Shown: positions 9,263-18,190, counted from the first letter of the stretch. The stretch is DNA of 64,000 bases from Gammaproteobacteria bacterium (GCA_029865385.1 JAOUGX010000013.1:1-64000); one strand, 5' to 3'. Numbers and translations are program-made. The notes: a model not told the origin generated them from the letters alone.

Positions 9263-9362
9263 GGCCTGAAAATGGGGCCGGATACATTTTTTGAAAATGG
9301 GGCCGGATACATTTTTCATCAACAAAAAATGTATCCGGCCCCATTTTCAGGCCCCATTTTCA
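9263..9362. repeat. compound inverted/direct repeat with GGGGCCGGATACATTTTT units
   Basis: Two direct copies of GAAAATGGGGCCGGATACAT plus T-tract (9268-9291 and 9293-9316) are followed by an inverted copy (9324-9348) and an extra inverted fragment GGCCCCATTTTC (9351-9361). The arms can fold into a long hairpin around the loop CATCAAC. Units starting AAATGGGG are typical of REP-like sequences mobilised by REP-associated tyrosine transposases (RAYTs); no such gene is in the window. The 332-bp gap from 9039 to 9370 holds this element and otherwise no recognisable gene. Confidence 0.8.
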
Positions 9363-9370
9363 AAGGCGGG

Positions 9371-9739
9371 TCAGGACTTGCGCAGGTAGTCGTCGGTCTT
9401 GTTCAGCCAGTCGTCGCGGCGCGGCGACCATGTGTCCATCTCCTCGACATCGCCTATGGACAACGCCTCGTGCGGCACGTTCGACGGAATGACGATGACG
9501 TCGCCCGGCCCGAGCTTGACGGTTCTTTCGCGGTTCGCGCCGATGCGAAATCGCATGCTGCCCGAAATGACCTGGGTAACCTGCTCGTGCTCATGGCTGT
9601 GCAGCGGCACCAGGAAACCATCCTTGAAGTAAATGCGTGCAACGGTCAGGCGCTCCCCGGTAACGATGCGCCGCTGCATGTGCGGGTTGACGGTCTCGAG
9701 TTCTACGTCATCCCAGGAAATGTGCTGAAACTCTGCCAT
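9371..9739 (-). CDS. single-domain cupin protein
   Basis: 122 residues. Cupin motif 1 is PLHSHEHEQVTQVISGSMRF, with two His and a Glu for metal binding; motif 2 is PGDVIVIPSNVPHEAL, with the last His. The protein is one small beta barrel of the size used by ectoine synthase-like, quercetinase-like and sugar-binding cupins. A GGGGGAT box stands before the ATG. Its function cannot be narrowed down. The stop lies only 9 bp from the compound repeat at 9263-9362. Confidence 0.8.
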   Translation of the reverse strand: MAEFQHISWDDVELETVNPHMQRRIVTGERLTVARIYFKDGFLVPLHSHEHEQVTQVISGSMRFRIGANRERTVKLGPGDVIVIPSNVPHEALSIGDVEEMDTWSPRRDDWLNKTDDYLRKS

Positions 9740-9805
9740 GTTGATCCCCCGAACTGTATCGGGGAAGAGCTTAGCAGAGGATTACTCACTGCGGCGACTG
9801 CGCTG

Positions 9806-10057
9806 TCAGGTGGAGACTTCGGCGAATGAAGAAAGAAACTCGAGTCCCCTGCGCAGCTCGCGGTGGTTTATGGTTGCACGCGTGACGTTGTGGTAATCGG
9901 CGACGACCCAGCGCAACTCATGCTCGTCGCAATAACCCCAGAGCAGGCGACCGATCTGCCAGACGTTGCTCCGCGTACCGCAATGAGGACAGACGTTGAT
10001 CCGGCTGCGGCGGTTGAGCGGAAAGGCGATGATGTTGTCGAGCTGCATATTCGTCAC
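9806..10057 (-). CDS. small zinc-ribbon-like protein of unknown function
   Basis: 83 residues from a GTG start, or 80 from the ATG at 10048. It has VCPHCG near residue 22 and GYCDEH near residue 41, which together give Cys-x2-Cys and Cys-x2-His ligands suited to one zinc ion. Two tryptophans (WQIG, RWVVADYH) lie around the sites. I cannot assign a family. The strongest support that it is a real gene is the perfect CRP-type palindrome about 50 bp upstream at 10107-10122. Confidence 0.55.
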   Translation of the reverse strand: MTNMQLDNIIAFPLNRRSRINVCPHCGTRSNVWQIGRLLWGYCDEHELRWVVADYHNVTRATINHRELRRGLEFLSSFAEVST

Positions 10058-10106
10058 ACCGTCTGCGTTTGACGGTTGACAAATAGCGCAGGCAGTCGGT
10101 CACCGG

Positions 10107-10122
10107 TGTGATCAAACTCACA
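10107..10122. promoter_or_regulatory. perfect CRP-type binding site
   Basis: TGTGATCAAACTCACA matches the CRP/Vfr core consensus TGTGA-N6-TCACA at all ten core positions. Its centre lies about 57 bp upstream of the GTG start of the small zinc-ribbon gene on the minus strand. A -10-like CTATTT near 10081-10087 would put the site close to -41.5, the class II activator position. The 153-bp gap (10058-10210) holds no other feature that I see. The binding protein would be encoded elsewhere. Confidence 0.5.
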
Positions 10123-10210
10123 GCCGGTATGTGTATGGCCGGCTTCGGCACGGAACTGAGACCTGCATCAACAAAGCAGGGCGCGTAGCGCAGAGGGATC
10201 TCTGCTGCCG

Positions 10211-11407
10211 TCAGGCGTCGTCGAGGCGCTGCAGCAGGCTTTCGGCCTGCGATTTGTAGCGGCTCGACTTCGCGGCTTCCTGCAGAGCGGACCTCGCTTC
10301 AAGGGTAAGGCCGGCGCGATACGCCGATATGCCGGAGAGCAGGGAAACCCTGAGCGGCTCTTCGAGTCCGCCGATTCGCAATGCGCTCTGATAGGCGGAG
10401 TGTGCCTTGGCCCAGTCTTCATCCTCGAAGTAGATGCCACCGAGCATCTGGAAGGTCCGGCCATCTGCCGATGTGCTGGCTGCCTGCTCGAGCGCAATTT
10501 TGGCCTTGTCGCGTTCGCGCGCAAGCAGCCAGAGATTGCCGAGTTGTTTCAGCGCGTCGGCATCTTGCGGTATTTTCTTTTCGGCAAGCCATTCCTCCAT
10601 GAGCACCGCGGCTTTTTCGGGTACGTCGATAAAACCGTACAGCGAAATAATGCGCTTCAGGTCATCCGGATCCGCGACCAGTCCGTTGAAGTACGACAGC
10701 ATGATCGCGGCCAGCGCGTCGCCGCTTTCTTCCAGCTGCAGATAGTGGCTCGCCAGCAGCCGCCAATACTGTTCACTCAACGGATCCCGCGCGAGCAACT
10801 CGAACAGCAGTCTCTCCGCTTCCGGGTACTTCTTGCGATCGAAAAGAATCCTGTAGTACAGCTGAAACCACGAATCCGGTATTTCGGAACGAATGGACGC
10901 ACCGAATGTCCTTGCCATGAGTTCTTCAGCGCGCCCGAGCGAACCGCTCATGTAGTTCGCGTAGGACACGGTGAAAATCTGCTTGACCCTCGGCGCGACC
11001 GCGGCCGCCAGCCACTCTTCCAGCGCCTTCGTGGCCAACGCATATTCTTCCTGGCCCAGCAGAACTGTTCCATAAAAGAGCTTGAGATCGATGCGCATGT
11101 CTTCCGGTATTCCTTCGACACCCAGAGCGGATTCGAGCGCTTTCCGCGCCTTGACCGGCTGATCCAGAATGACGCTGGTATGCGCGAGGTACTGGTTTGC
11201 GAGTGCGTAGTCGTAAGGAATGTTCCGGGTTTCGATCACCAGCGCATCGAGCAGGACCAACGCTTCCTTGTAGCGCTCCTGTTCCATCAACTCCTGCACG
11301 TGCTCGATGGCACGAAACGTGTTCTTGGTCACCGACTGCGCCGACGCAGGCGAATTCAGGGATAACAGCAGGACTGCTAGCAATACCGGCAGGCAGCGCA
11401 TCATCAC
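10211..11407 (-). CDS. tetratricopeptide-repeat periplasmic protein of the TonB2 operon
   Basis: 398 residues with a signal peptide (MMMRCLPVLLAVLLLSLNSPASAQ) and then helical repeats throughout. TPR-like units can be seen at ERYKEALVLLDALV, QEEYALATKALEEWL, KYPEAERLLFELLARDPL and DEDWAKAHSAYQSAL. It is the last gene of a six-gene operon and its start overlaps the tonB stop (ATGA). TPR proteins in this place accompany TonB2/TtpC systems and are thought to organise the complex at the cell wall or outer membrane; a precise role is not established by sequence. Confidence 0.82.
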   Translation of the reverse strand: MMMRCLPVLLAVLLLSLNSPASAQSVTKNTFRAIEHVQELMEQERYKEALVLLDALVIETRNIPYDYALANQYLAHTSVILDQPVKARKALESALGVEGIPEDMRIDLKLFYGTVLLGQEEYALATKALEEWLAAAVAPRVKQIFTVSYANYMSGSLGRAEELMARTFGASIRSEIPDSWFQLYYRILFDRKKYPEAERLLFELLARDPLSEQYWRLLASHYLQLEESGDALAAIMLSYFNGLVADPDDLKRIISLYGFIDVPEKAAVLMEEWLAEKKIPQDADALKQLGNLWLLARERDKAKIALEQAASTSADGRTFQMLGGIYFEDEDWAKAHSAYQSALRIGGLEEPLRVSLLSGISAYRAGLTLEARSALQEAAKSSRYKSQAESLLQRLDDA

Positions 11408-12021
11408 TGGCCCTCCGCCATCTTGAAGACGATCCGCGTATAGGTGATGACGCTGACGGGGCGACCGTCGACGAGTTGCGGCTGGTATTTCCAGCGCAAC
11501 ACGGCACGTATTGCAGCGCGATCGAAATAGCCGGGTGGATCGGAGCGCATGACTTCCGGGTCGGCGACCGATCCGGTTTCAGTCACGGTAAAACGAAGCA
11601 GCACTTCGCCCTGCACCATCGAAATTCGTGCCCGTTCCGGATACTCGGGTGGAACGCGGACCAGCGGCGTCAATTCCCTCGCAATCTGAACTCCGCCGCC
11701 GACATCCACATCGATATCGATGCTCGGCAGATTGACAGCCAATCCACCGACTCCGCCACCCTTGGTTGCGCTGACGAGACGACTGATATCCTGCTGCGCT
11801 TCCATGTCGGGCTTTTCGGGTGCCTTCGGATCGCGACGCGAACGAACTTCACGGGACTGCTCCTGCATCCGAATGAAATTCGCGATGTCGAAATTGGTAG
11901 TGTCACCAAGTCGCAGATCCCGGTTGATGACCATGTATTGTATGACACCGAACATGAGCGCATTCACCAGCATCGCGACGATCACGATCGTCGGGAAACG
12001 AAGCACACGCTCCCGCTTCAC
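11404..12021 (-). CDS. tonB: TonB2-type energy transducer
   Basis: 205 residues with one N-terminal membrane anchor (FPTIVIVAMLVNALMFGVIQ), a short periplasmic linker without the long Pro-rich stretch of TonB1, and a C-terminal TonB domain. That domain runs from VPPEYPERARISMVQGEV (YP motif, then GxV) to DRAAIRAVLRWKYQPQLVDG. It carries proton-motive energy to outer-membrane receptors. The short linker is typical of TonB2, which needs TtpC. The stop and start overlaps with both neighbours show tight coupling. Confidence 0.9.
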   Translation of the reverse strand: MKRERVLRFPTIVIVAMLVNALMFGVIQYMVINRDLRLGDTTNFDIANFIRMQEQSREVRSRRDPKAPEKPDMEAQQDISRLVSATKGGGVGGLAVNLPSIDIDVDVGGGVQIARELTPLVRVPPEYPERARISMVQGEVLLRFTVTETGSVADPEVMRSDPPGYFDRAAIRAVLRWKYQPQLVDGRPVSVITYTRIVFKMAEGQ

Positions 12022-12431
12022 ATGCCGTCCGGTGTCGCCGCAACAGCGACGTTCTCGACGCCAGCCAGCCGCGCCTGATCGAGCACCTCGATTACCAGGC
12101 CGGTTTGGGATTTGTCGTCAGCAAGAATAACCACGGCGCCTTCGGGATTTTCGGCATGCAATCTTTCGACATGACCGCGTACGCTCCGCGGATCGACTCT
12201 TTGCCGGTCGACCCATACTTCGCCGTTCTCGGTTACGGCGATCATGATATTCGCCTGTTCCTGTGTTACGGCACTATTGGCGCTCGGCCGTTCTATCTCC
12301 ACGCCGGCTTCCTTGATGAACGACGCGTTGACGGCAAAGAAGATCAGCAGGATGAATACCATGTCGATCAATGGCGTGATATTCATCGCGGTCGGCCCGG
12401 CTTCGGATCTCAAATGGTCTTTGGTAGCCAA
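12018..12431 (-). CDS. exbD: ExbD-type biopolymer transport protein
   Basis: 137 residues: a short cytoplasmic N-terminus, one membrane helix in MNITPLIDMVFILLIFFAVN with the essential Asp of ExbD/TolR proteins, and a periplasmic domain (NSAVTQEQANIMIAVTENGE onwards). It forms the proton channel with ExbB. It follows exbB directly with no gap, and its stop overlaps the tonB start. Confidence 0.92.
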   Translation of the reverse strand: MATKDHLRSEAGPTAMNITPLIDMVFILLIFFAVNASFIKEAGVEIERPSANSAVTQEQANIMIAVTENGEVWVDRQRVDPRSVRGHVERLHAENPEGAVVILADDKSQTGLVIEVLDQARLAGVENVAVAATPDGM

Positions 12432-12959
12432 TCAGTGGTCCTCCACGAGTTCCGTTTCGAGATGCCTGGCGACTTCATCGCCACGACTTTCAAGATCGGA
12501 TACGAAATACAAACCGGACAGAGCAGTAAAAAGTCCGGCCATGGTAGTAACGAGAGCTTCCGAAATACCGGATGCCATGCCGCGCGTGTTGCCGGTCCCG
12601 AAGACCGTGATGACCTCGAAGACCTTGATCATTCCCGAGACCGTTCCGAGCAGACCCAGCAGCGGCAGGATGCTGATCAATGCCTGCAACGCCAGGATGT
12701 TGCGGTTGGACTCGGCGCGGATTTCACTCACCAGAGCCTCGATTCGCCGATACTTCAATGAGGGCGTAAGATCCGCCGATTGCGCGTCCCATTCGCGACG
12801 AAGTCCTGCGCGAATACCTGGCAATTGCGACCTGTGAAACCAGTAGCGCTCGATGATCAGCACCCACAGCAGGACGGATGAGAACAGAATTGCCCAAAGA
12901 ATCAGGCCACCCTGTTCGAACAGGGTAGCGAGGCCGTCGCTGTAACTAGCCCAGCTCAC
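12432..12959 (-). CDS. exbB: ExbB/TolQ-type proton channel protein
   Basis: 175 residues with three membrane helices and the MotA/TolQ/ExbB signature ISILPLLGLLGTVSGMIKVF followed by GTGNTRGMASGISEALVTT. Its short length, without a periplasmic extension, marks it as the ExbB2 partner next to the long TtpC-type gene at 12946. The start overlaps the ttpC-like stop by 14 bp. Confidence 0.92.
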   Translation of the reverse strand: MSWASYSDGLATLFEQGGLILWAILFSSVLLWVLIIERYWFHRSQLPGIRAGLRREWDAQSADLTPSLKYRRIEALVSEIRAESNRNILALQALISILPLLGLLGTVSGMIKVFEVITVFGTGNTRGMASGISEALVTTMAGLFTALSGLYFVSDLESRGDEVARHLETELVEDH

Positions 12960-14295
12960 GGCCCGTTACGAGATCGCTGCTGAACTTGCCGAGCTGCTCT
13001 ACCAGCCGGTTCGCACGGCCGGCGAGCAGGCTGTGGAACAGCACCAGTGGAATCGCGACAGAGAGTCCGAGCTGTGTCGTAATCAACGCCTCGGAAATGC
13101 CGCCGGACATCAGTTTGGGGTCACCGGTACCGAACAGGGTGATCGACTGAAATGTCTCGATCATGCCGGTCACTGTGCCGAGCAGTCCGAGCAACGGGCT
13201 GACGGCAGCAAGCACGGCTACGGTCGGCAAACCCCGGTTCAGCAAGGAACTTTCGGCTGCAAGCTGCTCGTCCATGCGCAGACCCATCGCATCGAGGTTG
13301 GTGGACTTCATCTCGGCCGCGATCTGCTTCAGACGTCCGAGCGCGTTCTTCAGATTGACGTCGCGGGCCTTCGCCTGCGCTTCGATGCCGCGCCGGGCGA
13401 ACATCAGGCCGATAGCCCGGCGTATGACGATCAGAATACCCAGTGCACCGAGCAACAGGATCAGATAACCGATTCCGCCACCCTGCTGCAGTCGTTCGGC
13501 AAGGTCCGGCGACTGGACCATCACTTTCAGAATTGCACCCTTCGACGGGTCGACTGCCATCGGTTGGTAGCCGCTGTCGGCGGCTTCGAGCCCTCGAGCG
13601 AGGCGCTGCAATCGTGCCGCGGGCTGCCTGCTGAGCTCGACCAGTTTCCCGGAATCCGGAAGATAACTCAGAAACTTTCCGTCGCTGACCGCATTGAAGA
13701 CGCCGGCGCGGGTTACCTGCTGAACGCCCTCCGAACCGGCCGGCTTAATGACAGTGGCGTTGAAACGAACGACCTTGCCCGACTCGCTGATTTCGGTCAG
13801 CACGGTCGTCCACAGCTCCTTGATGTCCTCGATCGACGGCGGTGTTTCTCCCTTACCAAGATCACTCAGAAAAGTTGAGCGGTCCTGATGCTCGGCGGCG
13901 ACCAGCGATGTATCGAGAATACCGTTCGCATTCAATGCGGCCTGCCTGACGATAGCAAACAGGTCGTTAAGGTCGCCAGCCCGTTCGCGCAGTTCGATTT
14001 CGTATTCCGTCAGTGTCTTCTCGTTATCCTCGTAGCTTTTTCTGAGCGTGTCCGCACGCTTGTTCTCGGCGGCAAGTTGAGCTTTTGCGTCTTGCAGCAG
14101 CTTCCGCTGCGCCGCCTGTTCACTGAGGAATCGCTCTACACGCTCCTGGTCGTGCGCGGCATCCATAAGGGCTTCTTCACGCACTTTTTTCACCAGAGCG
14201 TCAACCTGCTCCGGCGACGCCCACGCCTCCATTTGCAAGCCGATCGCAAGCAACGAGACGAGCAGAATTCCCGTACACCGATTTTTGAATATCAT
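12946..14295 (-). CDS. ttpC: TtpC-like MotA/TolQ/ExbB protein with periplasmic coiled-coil extension
   Basis: 449 residues with a signal peptide. An N-terminal region of about 230 residues contains a long coiled coil (AAQRKLLQDAKAQLAAENKR and onward). A membrane helix near residue 275 (GYLILLLGALGILIVIRRAI) and a C-terminal ExbB domain with VLAAVSPLLGLLGTVTGMIE and GTGDPKLMSGGISEALITT follow. This architecture matches TtpC of Vibrio TonB2 systems, an extra subunit required for siderophore uptake. It overlaps the DUF3450 stop by 4 bp. Confidence 0.88.
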   Translation of the reverse strand: MIFKNRCTGILLVSLLAIGLQMEAWASPEQVDALVKKVREEALMDAAHDQERVERFLSEQAAQRKLLQDAKAQLAAENKRADTLRKSYEDNEKTLTEYEIELRERAGDLNDLFAIVRQAALNANGILDTSLVAAEHQDRSTFLSDLGKGETPPSIEDIKELWTTVLTEISESGKVVRFNATVIKPAGSEGVQQVTRAGVFNAVSDGKFLSYLPDSGKLVELSRQPAARLQRLARGLEAADSGYQPMAVDPSKGAILKVMVQSPDLAERLQQGGGIGYLILLLGALGILIVIRRAIGLMFARRGIEAQAKARDVNLKNALGRLKQIAAEMKSTNLDAMGLRMDEQLAAESSLLNRGLPTVAVLAAVSPLLGLLGTVTGMIETFQSITLFGTGDPKLMSGGISEALITTQLGLSVAIPLVLFHSLLAGRANRLVEQLGKFSSDLVTGRELG

Positions 14296-15077
14296 GTTCG
14301 GTCCTCCGGAGCACGCACCGGCAAACGCGTCAGGTCCGGCGGTAGTTGCTTGCGTGCAATGCGCATTGCGCGATCCATGGACTGGCGATAGTCGTCATCG
14401 AGTTTCTGCCAGCTATCCGACTCTTTGTCCCATTGCCCGATCTCGATGCCGTCGAGCGTCATGTAGTAAAGACCGAGACGGCCATAGCGCAGGAATGCCA
14501 CCGTACGGGTTTCGCCGCCGATATCGATCTCTCCCTGGTAGCCTTCGATCGTATGGCCGTATTCGAGCTCGATCTGATATGCCTCGGTTACACGGCGATA
14601 CTTTTCCGACGTCGGTACATCGGGACGACCCATCAGGTTCTGCAGCTCGGAGATTCTCAGCTTGCGCTCCAGCGGGAGGAATGGCATGTCCACGGCGACG
14701 AATTCCCTTAGCACTTCAAGCATGCGAAGAATGAGCGGCAGTATCTGCCGCTTGGTCGTTTCGATGTCCGTGAACTGTCGCTCGAAATCCGCCAGCTCGA
14801 CATTCTGTGATGCGACGAGACGTTCGAGTTGCTGGTTGTACGCTTCGAGATCCGCAACTTGCGACATGGTCTGCCGGTACTCGTTGAGCATCTCGCGCGT
14901 CTGGTCGTCTAGCGCATTGATGCGCTCCTGAACTGCGGCGCTGGCTTCCTGTGCCCTGACTTGCCGCGACACGGCGTCTTTCAGTCCTTCCTGTGCCGCC
15001 GAATTTCCGGCAGCGAGTATTGCCACGGCAATTACGATTATTGACAGGAGGGACGGTCCGATTACGCTCGCCTTCAT
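14292..15077 (-). CDS. DUF3450 periplasmic coiled-coil protein of the TonB2 operon
   Basis: 261 residues with a signal peptide (cleavage near GNSAAQ) and an extended coiled coil over residues 30-120 (ALDDQTREMLNEYRQTMSQV and next heptads). A compact domain follows with LPLERKLRISELQNLMGRPD and YGHTIEGYQGEI. This is the standard first gene of the TonB2-TtpC operon in gammaproteobacteria. It probably contacts the coiled coil of TtpC in the periplasm. The start has an AGGAG box about 10 bp upstream; the 94-bp gap before it (15078-15171) must hold the operon promoter, where TAAAAT is a possible -10. Confidence 0.88.
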   Translation of the reverse strand: MKASVIGPSLLSIIVIAVAILAAGNSAAQEGLKDAVSRQVRAQEASAAVQERINALDDQTREMLNEYRQTMSQVADLEAYNQQLERLVASQNVELADFERQFTDIETTKRQILPLILRMLEVLREFVAVDMPFLPLERKLRISELQNLMGRPDVPTSEKYRRVTEAYQIELEYGHTIEGYQGEIDIGGETRTVAFLRYGRLGLYYMTLDGIEIGQWDKESDSWQKLDDDYRQSMDRAMRIARKQLPPDLTRLPVRAPEDRT

Positions 15078-15171
15078 TTATTTCTACTCCTGCAGCTGAG
15101 AGAACAGGGCTTGAAGATTTTATCTGTTTCATTGTAGACGAGCGTCCGGATGGCAACGTCGTGGAATCTAC

Positions 15172-16761
15172 TTACGCTTCCGGAGCGGTTCGCTGTGCAA
15201 GCCGGCGAACGGAGTGTGACAGCCTTTCGACCGCGTATGCGTCACGAGTATCTAGCGTGATCGAGTGCCTTCGTTCTTCATCTGTGAGTGGTTGCAGTGA
15301 CTGCAACTGATGCTCGAGCACGGCCAGGTCTGCTTCGGACGCATCGCTGCCGCGGCGCGCCCGGCTCGCGATACGCCGCCGCAGCTCGTCGTCTGGCGCG
15401 CGTGTCTGAACGATAACGGCAGAGACTCCACTCGCCCTTGCGATTTCGATCGCGTTCTCGCGATCAGCGAGGTGCAGATAGGTCGCATCGAGGATCACGT
15501 TGTGCCCTGAACACAGCACTGTTTCCGCCAGCTCCGACATGCGCCGATAGACAGCGACATCAGCCTCGGGCGCGTAGATTCCCTGCGCGACCGGCGATCC
15601 GCTTTTCTCAAGCTCGTGCATTCCGAAAAGGCTTTTCCGCTGCAGATCCGAGCGAATGCGTATCGCCGGCAGCCCGGCCATCAGGCGCTCGGAAATCCAG
15701 GTCTTCCCGGAGCCTGACAAACCGTGCATTAGGACGAGAACAGGTCTGGGCCGACTCGTCTGTCGCGCCGCCATTTCACAGTAGCGGCGAACATCCGCAA
15801 GATCCCTTTGTCCCGATTCATCGTCGTCGCGCTCACCGGCGCGAATCGCCGCTACTTTCGCCCTTACAAGGCAACGGTAGACAAAGTACAGATCGAATAG
15901 CTGTATGCCTTTGTAATCGTTACTTTTCTCCAGGTATCGATTGATGAAATGTGCGGCCAGATCGTCGCGGCCTCTCGACTCGAGGTCCATGACGAGAAAT
16001 GCAATATCGCAGGCCACGTCGATGTTTCGCAGATCGGAACTGAATTCGATGCAATCGAAAGTTGTAATGCCACCCGGCAATCGCACCAGGTTGGCGAGGT
16101 GCAAATCGCCATGGCATTCCCGATAGAAACCGCGATCGAAACGTTCGTGAATGAGGGGACGAAGCACTTGCAGCTGCATCTGCGTCCACTCTTGCAAAGA
16201 TGACAGCAATTTTTCGCCAACGACTGAATGAAGCGCGGAATAATTGTCCCACATCTGCGACTCGGTCAAATCGAGAGCGCGCTGGCGTTGATCGGGCGGA
16301 ACGGCTGCTGCCCGGGCATGCCGGTCCGCGATGTTCGCGCCGAGTTCACGCATGTCCTCTGTTTTCAGCCGGCCGTTTTCCAGCTGCCGATCCAGGCGAA
16401 GCACCTGATCGAAGCGACGCATCTGCACGGCATATTCGATCGCCTCGCCGTCCCCCCCCATTGTTGGCCGGCCTTCAACCCGCGTGATATGCACGACACC
16501 GATGTAAATTTCGGGTGCCCAGGTCCGGTTGAGTCTGATTTCCTCTTCGCAATAGAAACGGCGACTTTCGATTGTCGAAAAATCCAGGAAGCCCAGCGCC
16601 AGCGGTTTCTTGATTTTGTAGGCGTAGTCGCCAGCCAGCAGGACCCACGAGATATGGGTTTCAAGTAATTCGATGCCGTTGGTCGGATGCGAGTAAGCAT
16701 CAGACAGAAGCAGAGCGCTGATCACATTGCTATAGACTTCCTTGCAGCTCGACTTCGGCAT
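15172..16761 (-). CDS. fused phosphotransferase (APH fold) and P-loop kinase
   Basis: 529 residues in two domains. Residues 1-330 resemble the aminoglycoside-phosphotransferase/kinase fold, with GDYAYKIKKPL (ATP-binding Lys), YRECHGDLHLANLVRLPGG (catalytic HGDLHxxN) and FDCIEF (metal Asp). Residues 335-529 form a zeta-toxin-like or gluconate-kinase-like P-loop kinase with LMHGLSGSGKTWISERL (Walker A) and NVILDATYLHLADRE. Such fusions are common in proteobacteria, but their substrate is unknown. An eight-G run occurs inside the coding strand near residue 104 (plus-strand 16452-16459). It follows the antiporter gene by 16 bp. Confidence 0.85.
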   Translation of the reverse strand: MPKSSCKEVYSNVISALLLSDAYSHPTNGIELLETHISWVLLAGDYAYKIKKPLALGFLDFSTIESRRFYCEEEIRLNRTWAPEIYIGVVHITRVEGRPTMGGDGEAIEYAVQMRRFDQVLRLDRQLENGRLKTEDMRELGANIADRHARAAAVPPDQRQRALDLTESQMWDNYSALHSVVGEKLLSSLQEWTQMQLQVLRPLIHERFDRGFYRECHGDLHLANLVRLPGGITTFDCIEFSSDLRNIDVACDIAFLVMDLESRGRDDLAAHFINRYLEKSNDYKGIQLFDLYFVYRCLVRAKVAAIRAGERDDDESGQRDLADVRRYCEMAARQTSRPRPVLVLMHGLSGSGKTWISERLMAGLPAIRIRSDLQRKSLFGMHELEKSGSPVAQGIYAPEADVAVYRRMSELAETVLCSGHNVILDATYLHLADRENAIEIARASGVSAVIVQTRAPDDELRRRIASRARRGSDASEADLAVLEHQLQSLQPLTDEERRHSITLDTRDAYAVERLSHSVRRLAQRTAPEA

Positions 16762-16777
16762 CGGAGAAACTTGCTGT

Positions 16778-18190
16778 TCAGTCCGGGGCCATGCGTGAGC
16801 CGCGACGATTGATAGCAGCTTTGAGAAGCGGCGGGGAAATCAGTGTCGTGACCATAACCATAAGCACGATCGCTGAGAACAGTGCATCGTCAATCACGTC
16901 AAGTGCGCGGCCAATCGCGGCAAATACAAGGCCTACTTCGCCACGCGGAATCATTCCTATGCCGATGACCAGGCGATCCACCTGGCGGCGGGCACCCAGG
17001 CCGCTGGCGAGCTTGCCGAGAATAGCGGCGATCAACAAGCCGCCGGCAACAAAGAGCACGGGTACCGAGAGAAAGGATTCGAGCTTGACCTGTATGCCCA
17101 TAAGGATAAAAAAGATCGGCACGAGAACGACTTCGAGAGGCATGATGAGCTCACGAATGCTGACAAAGTTCTTCCTGCTTTTCTCGTATTCCTTGAAATA
17201 ACTGTCGGACAGCACGACGCCCGCCGCGAATGCGCCGACGATTGTCGCGAGTCCCGCGAGATTGGCGATCCACGCAAGCACCATGACGAAAAGGTAGGAC
17301 GTAAACATTTTTGCTTCGACGATATCCAGGCGACCCATGATTGCGGCAGAAAACTGTACGATTTTCGGGCCGAAAACCGCCGCACCGGAAACGAACAGCG
17401 CTGACATGAAGACGACCAAACCGATATGCAGCAGGTCAACACTGCCGCTTACGATGATCCCGGAAACGACGGCAAGAATGATCAGGCCCAGCACATCGTC
17501 GCAAATCGCGGCTCCCAGGATTATGTGTCCTTCGACGGAACGGTTGCGGCCCAGCTCGACCAGTACGTTCGCAGTTATGCCGACACTGGTCGCGCCCAGC
17601 GTCGCTGCGACGAACAGCATGGAGTTCAGGGACAACTCGGGCATCAGCAGTCCGGCCGCAGCAAAGCCGAATGCAAACGGCACGATTACACCGAGTACCG
17701 CTACGCGAATCGAATCTGCCCCGACGCGCCGCATTTCGGAAATTTCTGTCTCGAGGCCGACAACGAAAAGCAAAAAGATGACGCCATAGCGGGAGAATAC
17801 ATCCACCGTCTGGGCAACCTGCATGACTTCGCCGCCGTGCGGTCCGCTGATAATGCGCACAATCTCGTTACCTTTGTCGGCACCGAAAATGGCGGTCGCA
17901 ACCTCATGGACTGATATACCGGAAAGCGACGCGCTGACCAGCTCGAAAACACGCGGCCCTTCGCGAAGAACCGTAATAAGGTCGACCTCGAGATACCACG
18001 CGGCATTGCCGAGCAGAATACCCATGAACAACTCGCCGAGCACCGTGGGCTGGCCGAAGCGGCGCGCGAGAAATCGGCCGATCACGGCAAAAAAAAGAAT
18101 GCCAGTGACCCCGAGGATGACGGGAGCTATCGGATCTCCGTGAAGACCCTGCTCGGTCATTGCCAATGCATTGTTCATGCTGTTCAGCAA
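16778..18190 (-). CDS. CPA2-family cation:proton antiporter
   Basis: 470 residues with about 12-13 membrane segments and no C-terminal TrkA-N domain. Family stretches are RRFGQPTVLGELFMGILLGN, GVIFLLFVVGLETEISEMRR and LGAAICDDVLGLIILAVVSG, where the Asp-Asp pair is the ion site, and IGMIPRGEVGLVFAAIGRAL. It should exchange K+ or Na+ for H+ at the inner membrane. The first ATG at 18190 overlaps the hypE stop by 7 bp; a second ATG at 18178 is possible. Its position directly behind hypE places it in the hyp operon. Confidence 0.87.
   Translation of the reverse strand: MLNSMNNALAMTEQGLHGDPIAPVILGVTGILFFAVIGRFLARRFGQPTVLGELFMGILLGNAAWYLEVDLITVLREGPRVFELVSASLSGISVHEVATAIFGADKGNEIVRIISGPHGGEVMQVAQTVDVFSRYGVIFLLFVVGLETEISEMRRVGADSIRVAVLGVIVPFAFGFAAAGLLMPELSLNSMLFVAATLGATSVGITANVLVELGRNRSVEGHIILGAAICDDVLGLIILAVVSGIIVSGSVDLLHIGLVVFMSALFVSGAAVFGPKIVQFSAAIMGRLDIVEAKMFTSYLFVMVLAWIANLAGLATIVGAFAAGVVLSDSYFKEYEKSRKNFVSIRELIMPLEVVLVPIFFILMGIQVKLESFLSVPVLFVAGGLLIAAILGKLASGLGARRQVDRLVIGIGMIPRGEVGLVFAAIGRALDVIDDALFSAIVLMVMVTTLISPPLLKAAINRRGSRMAPD

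Noticed and set aside
9242-9829. 195-residue plus-strand frame running through the compound repeat and the cupin gene
   Set aside because: Its first part is repeat sequence and the rest is antisense to a convincing cupin.
13033-13878. 281-residue open frame antisense to the TtpC-like gene
   Set aside because: No motif; the minus strand has the coiled coil and ExbB signature.
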